This document shows, in pieces, positions 46,340 to 54,933 of a stretch of 64,000 nt of DNA. A program made the position numbers and the translations under genes. Position 1 is the first letter of the stretch. The number at the start of each line of letters is the position of its first letter. The stretch lies in contig CAWIGI010000010.1 in NCBI GenBank assembly GCA_963835685.1, positions 124,001 through 188,000 of the forward strand, written 5' to 3'. Source of the DNA: DATAGF01 sp963835685. Lineage in GTDB: Bacteria > Actinomycetota > Thermoleophilia > Miltoncostaeales > Miltoncostaeaceae. The notes beneath the pieces were generated by a model. The model was not told the DNA's origin. It ran no database searches and saw nothing but the letters and a program-made list of their open reading frames with translations.

Positions 46340-46377
46340 CGGCAACGCCACCCGGAGCGGTCCGGGTGGCGTTGCCG
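46340..46377 (-). terminator. Long perfect hairpin between quinoprotein and cupredoxin genes
   Basis: CGGCAACGCCACCCGGA at 46340-46356 pairs over 17 bp without mismatch with TCCGGGTGGCGTTGCCG at 46361-46377, loop GCGG. No T run follows on either strand. It may attenuate read-through or protect the upstream mRNA end, giving unequal expression of the two genes. Confidence 0.65.
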
Positions 46378-46392
46378 GCGGACGGCCGCCGG

Positions 46393-48024
46393 CTAGGGCA
46401 GACGGTAGGCCACAACCGAGGCCTTCTGGGCCTTGGTCGGAGCGAAGCCGGTCCCCACGACCACCAGGTCCTCGGCGATCGCGGGTGTCGCGTTGCCCTG
46501 CGCGGGACCGGGCTGCTTCCAGGCCACGGCCCCGGTCGCGCGGTTGTACGCGTAGGTCACCCCGTTGAAGTACGTCGCGAAGACGAGGTCGTTGGCGACC
46601 GTCGCGCCACCGAAGTTCATCCTGTTGACCTTCTTGTTCCAGATGGTCTTCCCGGTGGCGCCGTCGAGCGCGACCGTCTGGCCCGAGGAGCTCGCGAAGT
46701 TACAGAGCACGAAGCCGGCATCGGCGTAGCTCTTCTGGGGCCAACCACTGGTCGAGCAGAGGTTGTTCACCGGGACGTAGATCACCCCGTCCGCGACGGC
46801 CATCGGGGTCTCGACCCCTCCCAGGTAGCCCGGGAGGAACTTGACCGTGCGACCCGTCTTGAATGGGGCGTTGCGGTTCGGGCCGTCCTCGGCGAGGTGC
46901 TTGCCCACGTCCCGCTTCCAGATGAGCTTGTGCGTGGTGCGGTTGACGACGTAGACGGTGCCCATCTTCCCGCTGAGCACGACGACGTCGGTGGGCTTCC
47001 CCTTGATCGTGAAGGTGGCGAGGATCGGCCCCAGGTGCAGGTCCCAGTCCCTGATGTCGTGCTTGATGGCCTGGTAGTGCCACTTCAGCTTGCCGGTCCT
47101 GCCGTCCAGCACCACGAGGCTGTTCGTGTAGAGGTTCGGGCCGGGGCGGCTCGTCCCGTTGGGGAACTCCTCGGTCCCCGGGAACACCCCCGGGTTCGCG
47201 ACGGCCGCGTAGATGTCGCCGTTCTTGTCCACGGCCGGCGTGCCCCAGAGCCCGCCGCCGCTGTTGATCCTGGGGTTGCCCCAGAGGTTGTCGGTGGTCG
47301 TGTCGAACTTCCACCTGACGGCGCCTGTGGCCGCGTCCAACGCGAACACGATGCCCTTGCCGCCACCGCCGTAGAAGGTGCTGAGCGAGTCGCCGGGGAC
47401 GGTCGAGATGATGAGCATGTCGTTCCACACGAGCGGGGCCATGTCCACGCCCTCGCTCTTCTGGCGGATCAGCTTGCGCTTCCACTTGATCGCGCCGGTG
47501 GCGTCGTCGAGCGCGAACGCCCCTGTGGACGTCCCCCCGAAGACGAGCCCGTTGCCGACGGCGACGCCGGTCGGCCCGGTGCTGAGGTCGTTGAACTTTC
47601 TCTGCCACAGGAGCGCGCCGGTCGCGCGGTTCAGCTTGAAGACGTTCGAGTTCATGTCCTGCAGGTAGACCGCGTCCTTCGTCACGATCGGGTTCGCCGA
47701 GAACACGCCGAACGGGCTCGTGCCGGAGAGCCCGAACGACCAGGCCTTCGTGAGCGTCGCGACGTTCGACGCCTGGATCCTGCTGCCCGTGACGACGCGG
47801 TCGTTGGTGTAGTTGGCGTTGGGCGCCGGGAACGCGCTGAGGTTGGCCCCCAGCTCCGGCGGGGAGCCGGGTGGCGCCGCCTGGTCCGGTGGCGCCGCGC
47901 TCGCGATCCCTGCGGTGAGCGACGCCGCCGCCAGTGCGAGAGCAGCGAGGCGCAGGCCCCGCACCCCGACGCTCCGCGGCGACCCGCCTCGGAATCGTCT
48001 CCCTGCCTTCCAATTACGTTCCAC
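46393..48024 (-). CDS. Exported quinoprotein (PQQ-dependent dehydrogenase-like)
   Basis: 543 residues from a GTG preceded by AAGGGGGAG. Signal peptide (LRLAALALAAASLTAGIASA), then an eight-bladed-propeller-like body with repeated tryptophan docking motifs (ATGALLWQRKF, ATGAVRWKFDTTTDNLWGNP, TGKLKWHYQAIKHDIRDWDL). The HDIRDWD segment matches the position of the catalytic Asp region in PQQ alcohol dehydrogenases. One Cys pair (NLCSTSG, FVLCNF) is present. Together with the cupredoxin and cytochrome c it suggests oxidation of an extracytoplasmic substrate, which cannot be identified. PQQ synthesis genes are not in the window. Confidence 0.85.
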   Translation of the reverse strand: MERNWKAGRRFRGGSPRSVGVRGLRLAALALAAASLTAGIASAAPPDQAAPPGSPPELGANLSAFPAPNANYTNDRVVTGSRIQASNVATLTKAWSFGLSGTSPFGVFSANPIVTKDAVYLQDMNSNVFKLNRATGALLWQRKFNDLSTGPTGVAVGNGLVFGGTSTGAFALDDATGAIKWKRKLIRQKSEGVDMAPLVWNDMLIISTVPGDSLSTFYGGGGKGIVFALDAATGAVRWKFDTTTDNLWGNPRINSGGGLWGTPAVDKNGDIYAAVANPGVFPGTEEFPNGTSRPGPNLYTNSLVVLDGRTGKLKWHYQAIKHDIRDWDLHLGPILATFTIKGKPTDVVVLSGKMGTVYVVNRTTHKLIWKRDVGKHLAEDGPNRNAPFKTGRTVKFLPGYLGGVETPMAVADGVIYVPVNNLCSTSGWPQKSYADAGFVLCNFASSSGQTVALDGATGKTIWNKKVNRMNFGGATVANDLVFATYFNGVTYAYNRATGAVAWKQPGPAQGNATPAIAEDLVVVGTGFAPTKAQKASVVAYRLP

Positions 48025-48054
48025 CGTGCTCCCCCTTGCGCAGGTAACCGGCGA

Positions 48055-48071
48055 CGACCTGTTACAGGTCG
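48055..48071. promoter_or_regulatory. Palindromic operator candidate upstream of the quinoprotein gene
   Basis: CGACCTG-TTA-CAGGTCG is a perfect 7-bp inverted repeat 31-47 nt before the quinoprotein start, in the 206-nt divergent gap shared with nadB. Size and position fit a repressor or activator site. The cognate regulator is unknown. Confidence 0.4.
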
Positions 48072-48230
48072 GCGCGCAAAGCTCTCAAATGGTGCAACCG
48101 AGGTCAACGCCGTAAGGCCGGTCGCGCGGGCGCGGGTCGGCGGCGGCCGCCATGCGCTATCCTTGGCGCGGCATTTCTTGTCGCGACGACGTCAATTCGT
48201 GCGCGAGTAATCGTCAGGGAGACGCGAACC

Positions 48231-49806
48231 GTGGCCCGAGCCCGCCCGCAGGAGCCCGTGATCGTGGTCGGCAGCGGCATCGCCGGTGCGCTCCTCGCGC
48301 TCGGCGCCGCCGAGTCGGGGCCGGTCGTGGTCGTCACCGAGGGCACGCTCGGCGACGGGAGCACGCGGCGCGCCCAGGGCGGCATCGCGGCCGCGGTCGA
48401 CCGCGGGGACTCGATCGAGGCGCACCTGCGCGACACCCTCGAGGCGGGCGCGGGCCTCTGCGACCCCGGGGCGGCCGCCGCGATCTGCCGGGAGGGGCCC
48501 GCCCAGGTGACCGAGCTGCTCTCGCGCGGGGTGGTCTTCGACCGCAGCCGCGGGCGCCTGCGGCTGGCGCGCGAGGGCGCCCACTCGGCGGCGCGCGTGG
48601 TCCACGCGGGCGGCGACGCGACCGGGGCCCACATCGTCGCCGCGCTGTCGGCCGCGCTGCGGGACGACCCTCGCATCGAGCTGGCCGAGGGCGAGCGCGC
48701 GGTCGAGGTGCTGGTGCGCGACGGGCGGGCCGCCGGCCTGCGGACGAGGCGCGACGGGGGCTCGCGCGAGCGGGCCGCGCGCGCGCGTCGCGCTCGCCTC
48801 CGGAGGGATGGGCTGGCTCTACCCACGCACGACCAACCCCCCGGGCGCGACGGCGGACGGCCCCGCCCTCGCGGCCCGTGCCGGGGCCGCGCTCGCCGAC
48901 CTCGAGCTCGTGCAGTTCCACCCCACCGCGCTGGCGCTCGGCACGGGCTCCCTGGCCCTGGTCAGCGAGGCCGTCCGCGGCGAGGGCGCGGTGCTGCGCG
49001 ACGCGCGGGGGCGCCGGTTCATGCCCGACGAGCACCCGATGGCCGAGCTCGGGCCGCGCGACGTCGTCGCGCGCGCGATCGCCCGCCGGGCCGCGGAGCT
49101 GGGCGGCGAGGTCACGCTCGACCTCCGCCACCTCGACGCCGAGGCCGTTCGCCGCCGCTTCCCGACGGTCGCGGCCCTCTGCGCCGACCACGGCCTCGAC
49201 CTGGCCCGCGACCCGATCCCGGTCACCCCGGCCGCCCACTACGCCATCGGCGGCGTGCTGACCGACATCGCCGGCCGCACGACCCTCCCCGGCCTGCTCG
49301 CGGTCGGCGAGTGCGCGGCGACCGGCGCGCACGGCGCCAACCGCCTCGCGTCGAACGGCCTCCTGGAGGCGGCCGTGCTGGCGGCCGGCGCGGCGGATGC
49401 CCTGGCGGGCGACCTCGGGGAGTGGCCCGAGGGTCCCACGGCCTCGCCCGCGCCGCCCCCGGCCGAGGCGGGCGCGGGCGCGGAGGCGCGCGCGGCGCTG
49501 CAGGCGGCGATGTGGGCCGGGTGCGGCGTGGAGCGCGACGCCGAGGGCATCGCGGCCGCCGCCCGGGCGCTGGCCTCCCTGCCCGAGGGCACCGACGCCG
49601 GCACCGACAACCTGCTGCTCGTCGCGCGTCTCGCCGCGGCGGCCGCCGGCCTGCGGGCCGAGAGCCGCGGCGTCCACTTCCGCCGCGACCACCCCCGCCC
49701 CGACCCGGCTCAGGCCCGGCGCATCGCCTGGGTCGGCGGAGCCCCGTTCCAGGTGCCCGCCACCCGGGCCCGGCGGCGCCGGGCCCTCGCCCTGGAGGCC
49801 GCATGA
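48231..49806 (+). CDS. nadB: L-aspartate oxidase, one frameshift
   Basis: FAD enzyme oxidising aspartate to iminoaspartate, first step of de novo NAD synthesis. FAD motif VVGSGIAGALLALGAAE, RRAQGGIAAAV and HAGGDATGAHIV are in the first frame. The second frame, from about 48790, has GGMGWLYPRTTNPPGATADG, ELVQFHPTAL, YAIGGVLTDIAGRTTLPGLL and GANRLASNGLLEAAV. The shift lies between about 48757 and 48790 in a GC-rich CGCG run; span 3n+1. GTG start. The stop forms ATGA with a potential nadA start. Confidence 0.92.
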
Positions 49807-49845
49807 CGACCACCGCGCCGGCCTGCGCCCTCCCCGTCGAACGGC

Positions 49846-50901
49846 GTGCCGCTCGCCGAGCTCCGCGAGCGCGCCTGGGCGGCGCGCGGCGCGCTGGGCT
49901 CGCGAGCCGTGATCCTCGGCCACCACTACCAGAAGGACGAGGTCATCGAGCTCGCCGACGTGACCGGCGACTCGTTCCTGCTCGCCCGCCGGGGCGCGGC
50001 GGCCACCGAGGCGGAGCTGATCGTCTTCCTGGGCGTCTACTTCATGGCCGAGGCCGCGGACGTCCTGAAGTCGCCGGGCCAGACCGTCGTGCTCCCCGAC
50101 CTCGGCGCCGGCTGCCACCTGGCCGAGTGCGCCGACATCTTCACCGTGCGCGACGCCTGGGACCAGATGACGGCCGCGCTGCCCGGGAGGCGCGTCATCC
50201 CCCTCACCTACATGAACTCGGGCGCCGACCTGAAGGCGTTCGTGGGCGAGCACGGCGGGGCCGTCTGCACGTCCGGCAACGCCGAGCGGGCCTTCCGCTG
50301 GGCGCTGTCGGAGGGCGACGCCGTCTTCTTCTTCCCGGACGAGCACCTCGGCCGCAACACGGCCTGCCGCCTCGGGATGGCCCCGGGCGAGCCGCTCGTG
50401 TGGAACCCGCGCCTCGCGGCGCTCGGCGGGCTCTCCGAGGATGCGCTGGCCGCCTCGCGGGCGATCCTCTGGAAGGGGTTCTGCAACGTGCACACGGCCT
50501 TCACCGCGCGCCAGGTCGCCGAGGCGCGGGCCGCCGACCCCGGCGTGCGGGTGATCGTGCACCCCGAGTGCCCGCGGCCGGTGGTCGAGGCGGCCGACGA
50601 GGACGGCAGCACCGAGTACATCATCCGCCGGTGTGCGGAGCTGCCCGCGGGCTCGTCGATCGTCGTGGGCACCGACTGGAACCTGGTCAACCGCCTGCGG
50701 CAGCGGCACCCCGACAAGCGGATCGCGTGCCTGCGCGAGGACATCTGCCCCTGCGTGACGATGAACCGGATCGACCTCCCCAAGCTCACCTGGTGCCTCG
50801 AGTCCCTGGCGGCCGGAGAGATCGTGAACGTCGTGGCCGTGGACGAGGAGATGGCGCGCCTCGGCCGGCTGGCCCTCGACCGGATGCTCGCCCTGGCGTG
50901 A
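49846..50901 (+). CDS. nadA: Quinolinate synthase
   Basis: Fe-S enzyme condensing iminoaspartate with DHAP. 351 residues from this GTG, with GHHYQKDEVIELADVTGDS, YFMAEAADVLKSPGQTV, PDLGAGCHLAECADIF, GFCNVHTAFTARQV and CPCVTMNRIDLPKL; Cys residues for the 4Fe-4S cluster are in the GAGCHL, KGFCNVH and DICPCV segments. An ATG at 49803, overlapping the nadB stop, lies in another frame and joins this one after one extra base near 49838, so the natural start may be there. The C-terminus abuts nadC. Confidence 0.93.
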   Translation: MPLAELRERAWAARGALGSRAVILGHHYQKDEVIELADVTGDSFLLARRGAAATEAELIVFLGVYFMAEAADVLKSPGQTVVLPDLGAGCHLAECADIFTVRDAWDQMTAALPGRRVIPLTYMNSGADLKAFVGEHGGAVCTSGNAERAFRWALSEGDAVFFFPDEHLGRNTACRLGMAPGEPLVWNPRLAALGGLSEDALAASRAILWKGFCNVHTAFTARQVAEARAADPGVRVIVHPECPRPVVEAADEDGSTEYIIRRCAELPAGSSIVVGTDWNLVNRLRQRHPDKRIACLREDICPCVTMNRIDLPKLTWCLESLAAGEIVNVVAVDEEMARLGRLALDRMLALA

Positions 50902-50902
50902 C

Positions 50903-51715
50903 ATGACCACCGCGGAGCTGGTGGCCGCCGCGCTCGCCGAGGACCTGGGCGGACGGGGCGACATCACCTCGGCCCTGCTCGTCCCCGACGACGCGCGCCT
51001 GCCGGCCCGGCTCTCCTCGCGGGCCGAGGGGGTTCTCGCCGGCCGCGCCGCCGGCGAGGAGGTGCTCCGCCAGACGGGGATCGGCGGGCGCTGGCTGCTC
51101 GACGACGGGGCGCGCCTCGCCGCCGGGACCGTCATCGCGGAGATCGAGGGCCCCGCGCGGGCCGTGCTCGGCGCCGAGCGGACCCTCCTGAACCTCCTCT
51201 GCCACCTGTCGGGCGTGGCGACCCTGACGGCCGCCTACGTCCGCGCCGCGGCGCCGGCCGCCGTCCTGGACACGCGCAAGACGACGCCGGGCATGCGCGC
51301 GCTCGAGAAGGCCGCGGTGGTGGCCGGCGGCGGCGCGAACCACCGCATGGGGCTCTTCGACCGGGTGCTCGTGAAGGACAACCACCTGGCGATCGCCGGC
51401 GCGGGGCTCGTCGAGGCGGTCGCCAGGGCCCGCCGCGAGCTGCCGGGCGTGCTCGTGGAGGTGGAGGCCGACGACCTGGACGGCGTGCGGGCGGCGCTCG
51501 ACGCCGGCGCCGACTGGATCCTGCTCGACAACATGACCCCCGCCGAGCTGCGCGAGGCCGTCGCCCTCGTCGGCGGGCGAGCCCGCACCGAGGCGAGCGG
51601 CGGCATGACCCTCGAGGGGGCCCGCGCCGCCGGCCGGACGGGCGTCAACGCCGTCTCCGTCGGCGCCCTCACCCACTCGGCACCCGCCCTCGACCTGGGC
51701 CTGGACGCAGCCTGA
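50903..51715 (+). CDS. nadC: Nicotinate-nucleotide pyrophosphorylase (carboxylating)
   Basis: Converts quinolinate and PRPP to nicotinate mononucleotide, completing the NadB-NadA-NadC route. The 270-residue protein has AEDLGGRGDITSALLV, LNLLCHLSGVATLTAAYV, LDTRKTTPGMRALEKAAVVA, GGGANHRMGLFDRVLVKDNH and LLDNMTPAELREAV. ATG one base after the nadA stop. The three genes form one plus-strand operon. Confidence 0.96.
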   Translation: MTTAELVAAALAEDLGGRGDITSALLVPDDARLPARLSSRAEGVLAGRAAGEEVLRQTGIGGRWLLDDGARLAAGTVIAEIEGPARAVLGAERTLLNLLCHLSGVATLTAAYVRAAAPAAVLDTRKTTPGMRALEKAAVVAGGGANHRMGLFDRVLVKDNHLAIAGAGLVEAVARARRELPGVLVEVEADDLDGVRAALDAGADWILLDNMTPAELREAVALVGGRARTEASGGMTLEGARAAGRTGVNAVSVGALTHSAPALDLGLDAA

Positions 51716-51738
51716 CCCGTGGGCCGTCGCCCGAACGC

Positions 51739-52095
51739 CTACTCGGGCAGGTCGGTGCGGAGCCGGCGGGCCTCGTGGAGGTAGACGTGGCGGATGGGGC
51801 GGTCCGCGGGCGCGTAGCAGTGGACCATCACCCGGATGCACCTGCCCAGGGCGCCGACGACCGGGATCTCGCGGGTGCAGAGCAGCGGGACCGCGCTGAG
51901 GCCGATCTCGCGGGCGCCGGCGGCGGGGAAGTCGGCGTTCAGGTCGGCGGTCGCGGTGAAGATGATCGAGACCAGGTCGTCGGCGGTGAGCTCGTTGCGC
52001 GCCAGCACCTCGCCGAGCAGCTCGGCGGTGCCCTCGCGGATCGCCTCGCTGGTGTCCTGCGCCACCGAGGTCGCCCCCCGGACGGCTCTCAGCAC
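51739..52095 (-). CDS. aroH: Chorismate mutase, AroH class
   Basis: Monofunctional trimeric chorismate mutase turning chorismate to prephenate, the substrate of TyrA in this window. The 118-residue length and motifs are characteristic: RAVRGATSVAQDTSEAI, LVSIIFTATADLNADFPAAG, RCIRVMVHCYA and HVYLHEA. GTG start chosen because homology begins there. It lies 8 nt after rluB on the minus strand, convergent with nadC. Confidence 0.93.
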   Translation of the reverse strand: MLRAVRGATSVAQDTSEAIREGTAELLGEVLARNELTADDLVSIIFTATADLNADFPAAGAREIGLSAVPLLCTREIPVVGALGRCIRVMVHCYAPADRPIRHVYLHEARRLRTDLPE

Positions 52096-52103
52096 CCGGC
52101 CGC

Positions 52104-52835
52104 TCAGCGCTCGAGCCCCACCATCGCGCCGAGGCGCGTCCACTCGGCCCGGGTGATGGGGCGCCACCGGCCGGGGGCGAGCCGCCCGAGGCCGATCCCG
52201 GCGTAGCGGGAGCGGTGCAGGCGCAGCACGCGGTGCCCGACGGCCTCCCCCATCCGGCGCACCTGCCGGTTGCGGCCCTCGGTGAGCTCGACCTCGAGCC
52301 ACGTCCCGCCCTGGGCGAGGCGGTCCATGGCCCGGACCCGCGCGGGGGCGGTCATCCCGTCCTCGAGCTCGACGCCCCGGCGCAGGCGGCGGATCGTCGC
52401 CGCGGAGACCCGGCCCCGGAGCAGCGCCTCATAGGTCTTCGGCGCCGTGGACGAGGGATGCATCAGGCGCGCCGCCAGCTCGCCGTCGTTCGTGACCAGG
52501 AGCGCCCCCGTGGTGTCGAGGTCCAGGCGGCCGACCGGGTAGACCCGCACGTCGCCGGGCAGGTCGTCGAGGACCGTCGGGCGCCCCTGCGGGTCGCTGG
52601 CCGTCGAGACGACGCCGGCGGGCTTGTGCAGGAGGTAGGCGCGCAGCTGCTCGGGGTCGCGGACCGGCCGTCCGTCCACCTCCAGGAGGTCGCCCGGGCC
52701 GACGAGCTGGCCGACCGCCGCCGGCTCCCCGTTGACCGACACCCGCCCCTCCGCGACCAGCCCCTCGGCCGCGCGGCGGCTCGCGACCCCGGCGAGGGCG
52801 AGCGCCCGGTGGACGCGCATCCGCTCACCCGCCAT
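52104..52835 (-). CDS. rluB: 23S rRNA pseudouridine synthase (RluB family)
   Basis: S4 RNA-binding domain (RVHRALALAGVASRRAAEGLV) followed by the pseudouridine synthase domain with the catalytic VGRLDLDTTGALLVTNDG and EGRNRQVRRMGEAVGH segments. 243 residues. The ATG overlaps the scpB end by 11 nt. The scpA-scpB-rluB order is standard in Gram-positive bacteria. Confidence 0.95.
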   Translation of the reverse strand: MAGERMRVHRALALAGVASRRAAEGLVAEGRVSVNGEPAAVGQLVGPGDLLEVDGRPVRDPEQLRAYLLHKPAGVVSTASDPQGRPTVLDDLPGDVRVYPVGRLDLDTTGALLVTNDGELAARLMHPSSTAPKTYEALLRGRVSAATIRRLRRGVELEDGMTAPARVRAMDRLAQGGTWLEVELTEGRNRQVRRMGEAVGHRVLRLHRSRYAGIGLGRLAPGRWRPITRAEWTRLGAMVGLER

Positions 52836-53424
52836 CGCCGCCGGCGCCGGACCCCGCGTCGTCCGCGAGGTGCCCCGCCTCGACCAGCTGCCGCCGCACC
52901 CGCTCGGCCTCCGGCCCGCTGAGCTCGAAGCGCTCGAGCGGCGGGACGTCGCCGGGGCCGCGCAGGTTGAAGCGCTCCTGGAACAGGCGGGTGGTGCGGT
53001 ACCGCATCGCCCCGCCCTCGGAGGGCCGGCCGGCCTCTTCCAGCAGCCCCCGCTCGACGAGCGATGCCACCGTCGAGTCGGCCGCGACGCCGCGCAGGCG
53101 GCTGATCTGGGGCCGGCTGATCGGCTCCAGGTACGCCACGACGGCGAGCGTCTCGAGGCCGGCGGGGGTGATGCGGTCCTCCGGCGGGCGCTCCCGCAGG
53201 CGGTCGCAGACCTCGGCGAGGTCGGCCCGGGTGCGCAGGGCGAAGCCGCCCGCCACCTCGGCGACCTCGAGGCCGCCCTCGGGGCCGTGGCGCTGGGAGA
53301 GCTCGGCCAGCGCCCCCTGCACGGGGCCCGGGGGCTCCTCGGTGAGGTCGCAGAGGGCCACGAGCGACAACGGCTCGGGGCTCAGGAACAGCAGGGCCTC
53401 GATCTGGCGCGCGAGCCCGGTCAC
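52825..53424 (-). CDS. scpB: Segregation and condensation protein B
   Basis: Winged-helix subunit of the SMC-ScpA-ScpB condensin. The 199-residue protein has QIEALLFLSPEPLSLVALCD and the core LETLAVVAYLEPISRPQISR, ending with an acidic Gly-rich tail. GTG start in a GTGA overlap with scpA. Its partner SMC is encoded at 2834-6181. Confidence 0.95.
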   Translation of the reverse strand: MTGLARQIEALLFLSPEPLSLVALCDLTEEPPGPVQGALAELSQRHGPEGGLEVAEVAGGFALRTRADLAEVCDRLRERPPEDRITPAGLETLAVVAYLEPISRPQISRLRGVAADSTVASLVERGLLEEAGRPSEGGAMRYRTTRLFQERFNLRGPGDVPPLERFELSGPEAERVRRQLVEAGHLADDAGSGAGGDGG

Positions 53425-54134
53425 GGCCGGCTCCCGGTGATCGCGATGTCGCCGAAGGGCTCGGCCTGGGCGAGCGTGACCTCGCCGCGCCGCGCCAGCT
53501 CGAGCGTCGCGATCAGGGTCACGGCCTCCTCCAGCGGGCCCGCCCCCGCGGTGAGGGCGTCGAAGCTCACCGAGCGGGCCCGGGCGAGCGCCGCCTGCAG
53601 GCGGTCGATGGCCTCGGGGACGCTCACGCGGCTGGTGAGGTGCTCGAGGGACGGCGCCGGCGGCGCGGCGAGCAGCGCCCGCATCGCCTCGCGCAGCCGC
53701 TCGGGATCCTCCGGAGGCGGCGGCGGCGCGGGGCCCACCAGCGGCACGCGCCGGTAGCGCGGGCCGGCGCAGTCCCGCCCCCGCTCGGCCAGCCAGGCCG
53801 CGGCCCGCGGGAAGGGCGCGTAGGCGATGAGGCGGGACGCCAGCCGCTCGCGGGCCTCCAGCGCGTCCGGATCGGGCTCCTCGTCAACCGGCTCGCCGAG
53901 GAGCCGCCGCGCCTTCAGCTCGGTCATGGCGGCCAGCAGGACGATCAGCTCGCCCGCGGTCTCCACGTCCCAGCGCTCGCGCGCCCGCTCGCCCAGCGCC
54001 GCGGTCACGACCTCGACCAGCGGCAGCTCCAACAGGTCAACCTCGTCGCGCAGCACCAGGGTGAGCAGCAGGTCGAACGGCCCCTCGAAGAGGTCCAGCT
54101 CCACCGGCTGCTGGAGGGCGTCGGGCGCGGCCAT
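53421..54134 (-). CDS. scpA: Segregation and condensation protein A
   Basis: Kleisin that bridges SMC heads and binds ScpB. 237 residues: LDLFEGPFDLLLTLVLRDEV is the diagnostic N-terminal SMC-binding helix, followed by AGELIVLLAAMTELKARRLL. The middle is Pro/Glu-rich (PPPPPEDPERLREAM) and the C-terminal winged helix has PLEEAVTLIATLELARRGEV. ATG at 54134; longer open frame upstream is not supported. First gene of the scpA-scpB-rluB-aroH run. Confidence 0.94.
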   Translation of the reverse strand: MAAPDALQQPVELDLFEGPFDLLLTLVLRDEVDLLELPLVEVVTAALGERARERWDVETAGELIVLLAAMTELKARRLLGEPVDEEPDPDALEARERLASRLIAYAPFPRAAAWLAERGRDCAGPRYRRVPLVGPAPPPPPEDPERLREAMRALLAAPPAPSLEHLTSRVSVPEAIDRLQAALARARSVSFDALTAGAGPLEEAVTLIATLELARRGEVTLAQAEPFGDIAITGSRP

Positions 54135-54297
54135 GGGGTCGGGGCCAGCATACCGGGCACCCCCGGCGTCCCCGGAGCCGGCGCCGGGGCGACGCCCGCG
54201 GCGAAGATGGGGCGTTCGCCCGATGGCGGGGTGAACGCACGGCCGTAGCGTCGCGGGTGACCGGACGGGCTCGCCGTCCGCCACCAGGAGGAGCCGC

Positions 54298-54602
54298 ATG
54301 TCCCGCGCCGCCGTCGAGCTCTCCGAGGACTCGCCATCCCCAACAAGTACAAGGAGCTCATCGGGCTGGCCGTGTCGGGCGCCACCCGCTGCCGCTACTG
54401 CGCCTTTTTCCACGCCGAGACCGCGCGCCTGTTCGGCGCCACCGACGAGGAGATCGCCGAGGCCGCGCTCATGGCCAAGCACACGATGGGCTGGAGCACC
54501 TACCTCAACACGCTGCTGGTGGACGAGGAGACGTTCCGGGCCGAGTTCGAGCAGATCGCCGCCTACGTGCGATCGCAGGCGCCGGCCCCCGCGCCCGCCT
54601 GA
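54298..54602 (+). CDS. AhpD-like carboxymuconolactone decarboxylase family protein, frameshifted
   Basis: Starts MSRAAVELSED, then one base change of frame near 54335 leads to AIPNKYKELIGLAVSGATRC. The redox CxxC (CRYC) and following His (FFHAETARLFGA) match the AhpD core, and AKHTMGWSTYLNTLL completes the helical bundle. About 101 residues, span 3n+2. It could reduce peroxides or act as a small decarboxylase-like protein. An AGGAGGAG site precedes the ATG. It is divergent from scpA. Confidence 0.75.
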
Positions 54603-54692
54603 CCACGGCGGTGCGCATCACCCGCACGCGCTCGAACGCGTCCTCGCCGACTACGACGCCGGTCTCGCCCGCGCCCACCACGGAGGAGTCCC

Positions 54693-54842
54693 GTGCACGT
54701 CCTGATCATCAATTTCCGCCTGGTCGACATGGACGAGGAGGGCTACCGCGCGAGGCTCGAGGCCGGCTGCGACTACGCGGACGTGGGCTGCGGCTCGGGG
54801 CGCGCGCTGCTGAAGCTCCGGGCAGGTAGCCGAACTCGTTGA
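54693..54842 (+). pseudogene. Chimeric gene fragment (monooxygenase-like start, methyltransferase-like end)
   Basis: A GTG-initiated frame reads VHVLIINFRLVDMDEEGYRA, like the N-terminus of a small monooxygenase/YdhR-type protein. It then switches abruptly to CDYADVGCGSGRALLKL, which is the SAM-binding motif I of class I methyltransferases, and stops. Neither domain is complete. It looks like two truncated genes fused by deletion. Confidence 0.45.
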
Positions 54843-54915
54843 CGAAGAGGACCTGGTAGCGCTCCAGCCGGGGCAGCTCAGCCTCGAGGCCGTTGCGCTC
54901 CTCGATGTCGGTCGC
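54820..54915 (-). pseudogene. Fragment of an IstB-like ATP-binding protein (IS21 helper)
   Basis: The minus strand reads ADIEERNGLEAELPRLERYQ then VLFVNEFGYLPG. This matches the Walker B region of IstB/DnaC-type transposition helpers, usually RYxLLIVDExGYLP, with Asp changed to Asn. Only about 32 residues remain. It overlaps the end of the chimeric fragment on the other strand. Confidence 0.4.
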
Positions 54916-54933
54916 CTCGGCGTCCGAAGGCGG

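Noticed and set aside
46366..48210. Plus-strand frame of 614 codons
   Set aside because: Antisense of the quinoprotein gene, which has a signal peptide, propeller motifs and a ribosome binding site. High GC makes long empty frames common.
48334..51135. Minus-strand frame of 933 codons over nadB-nadA
   Set aside because: Shadow of three well-recognised nad genes; composition is that of reverse-complemented coding DNA.
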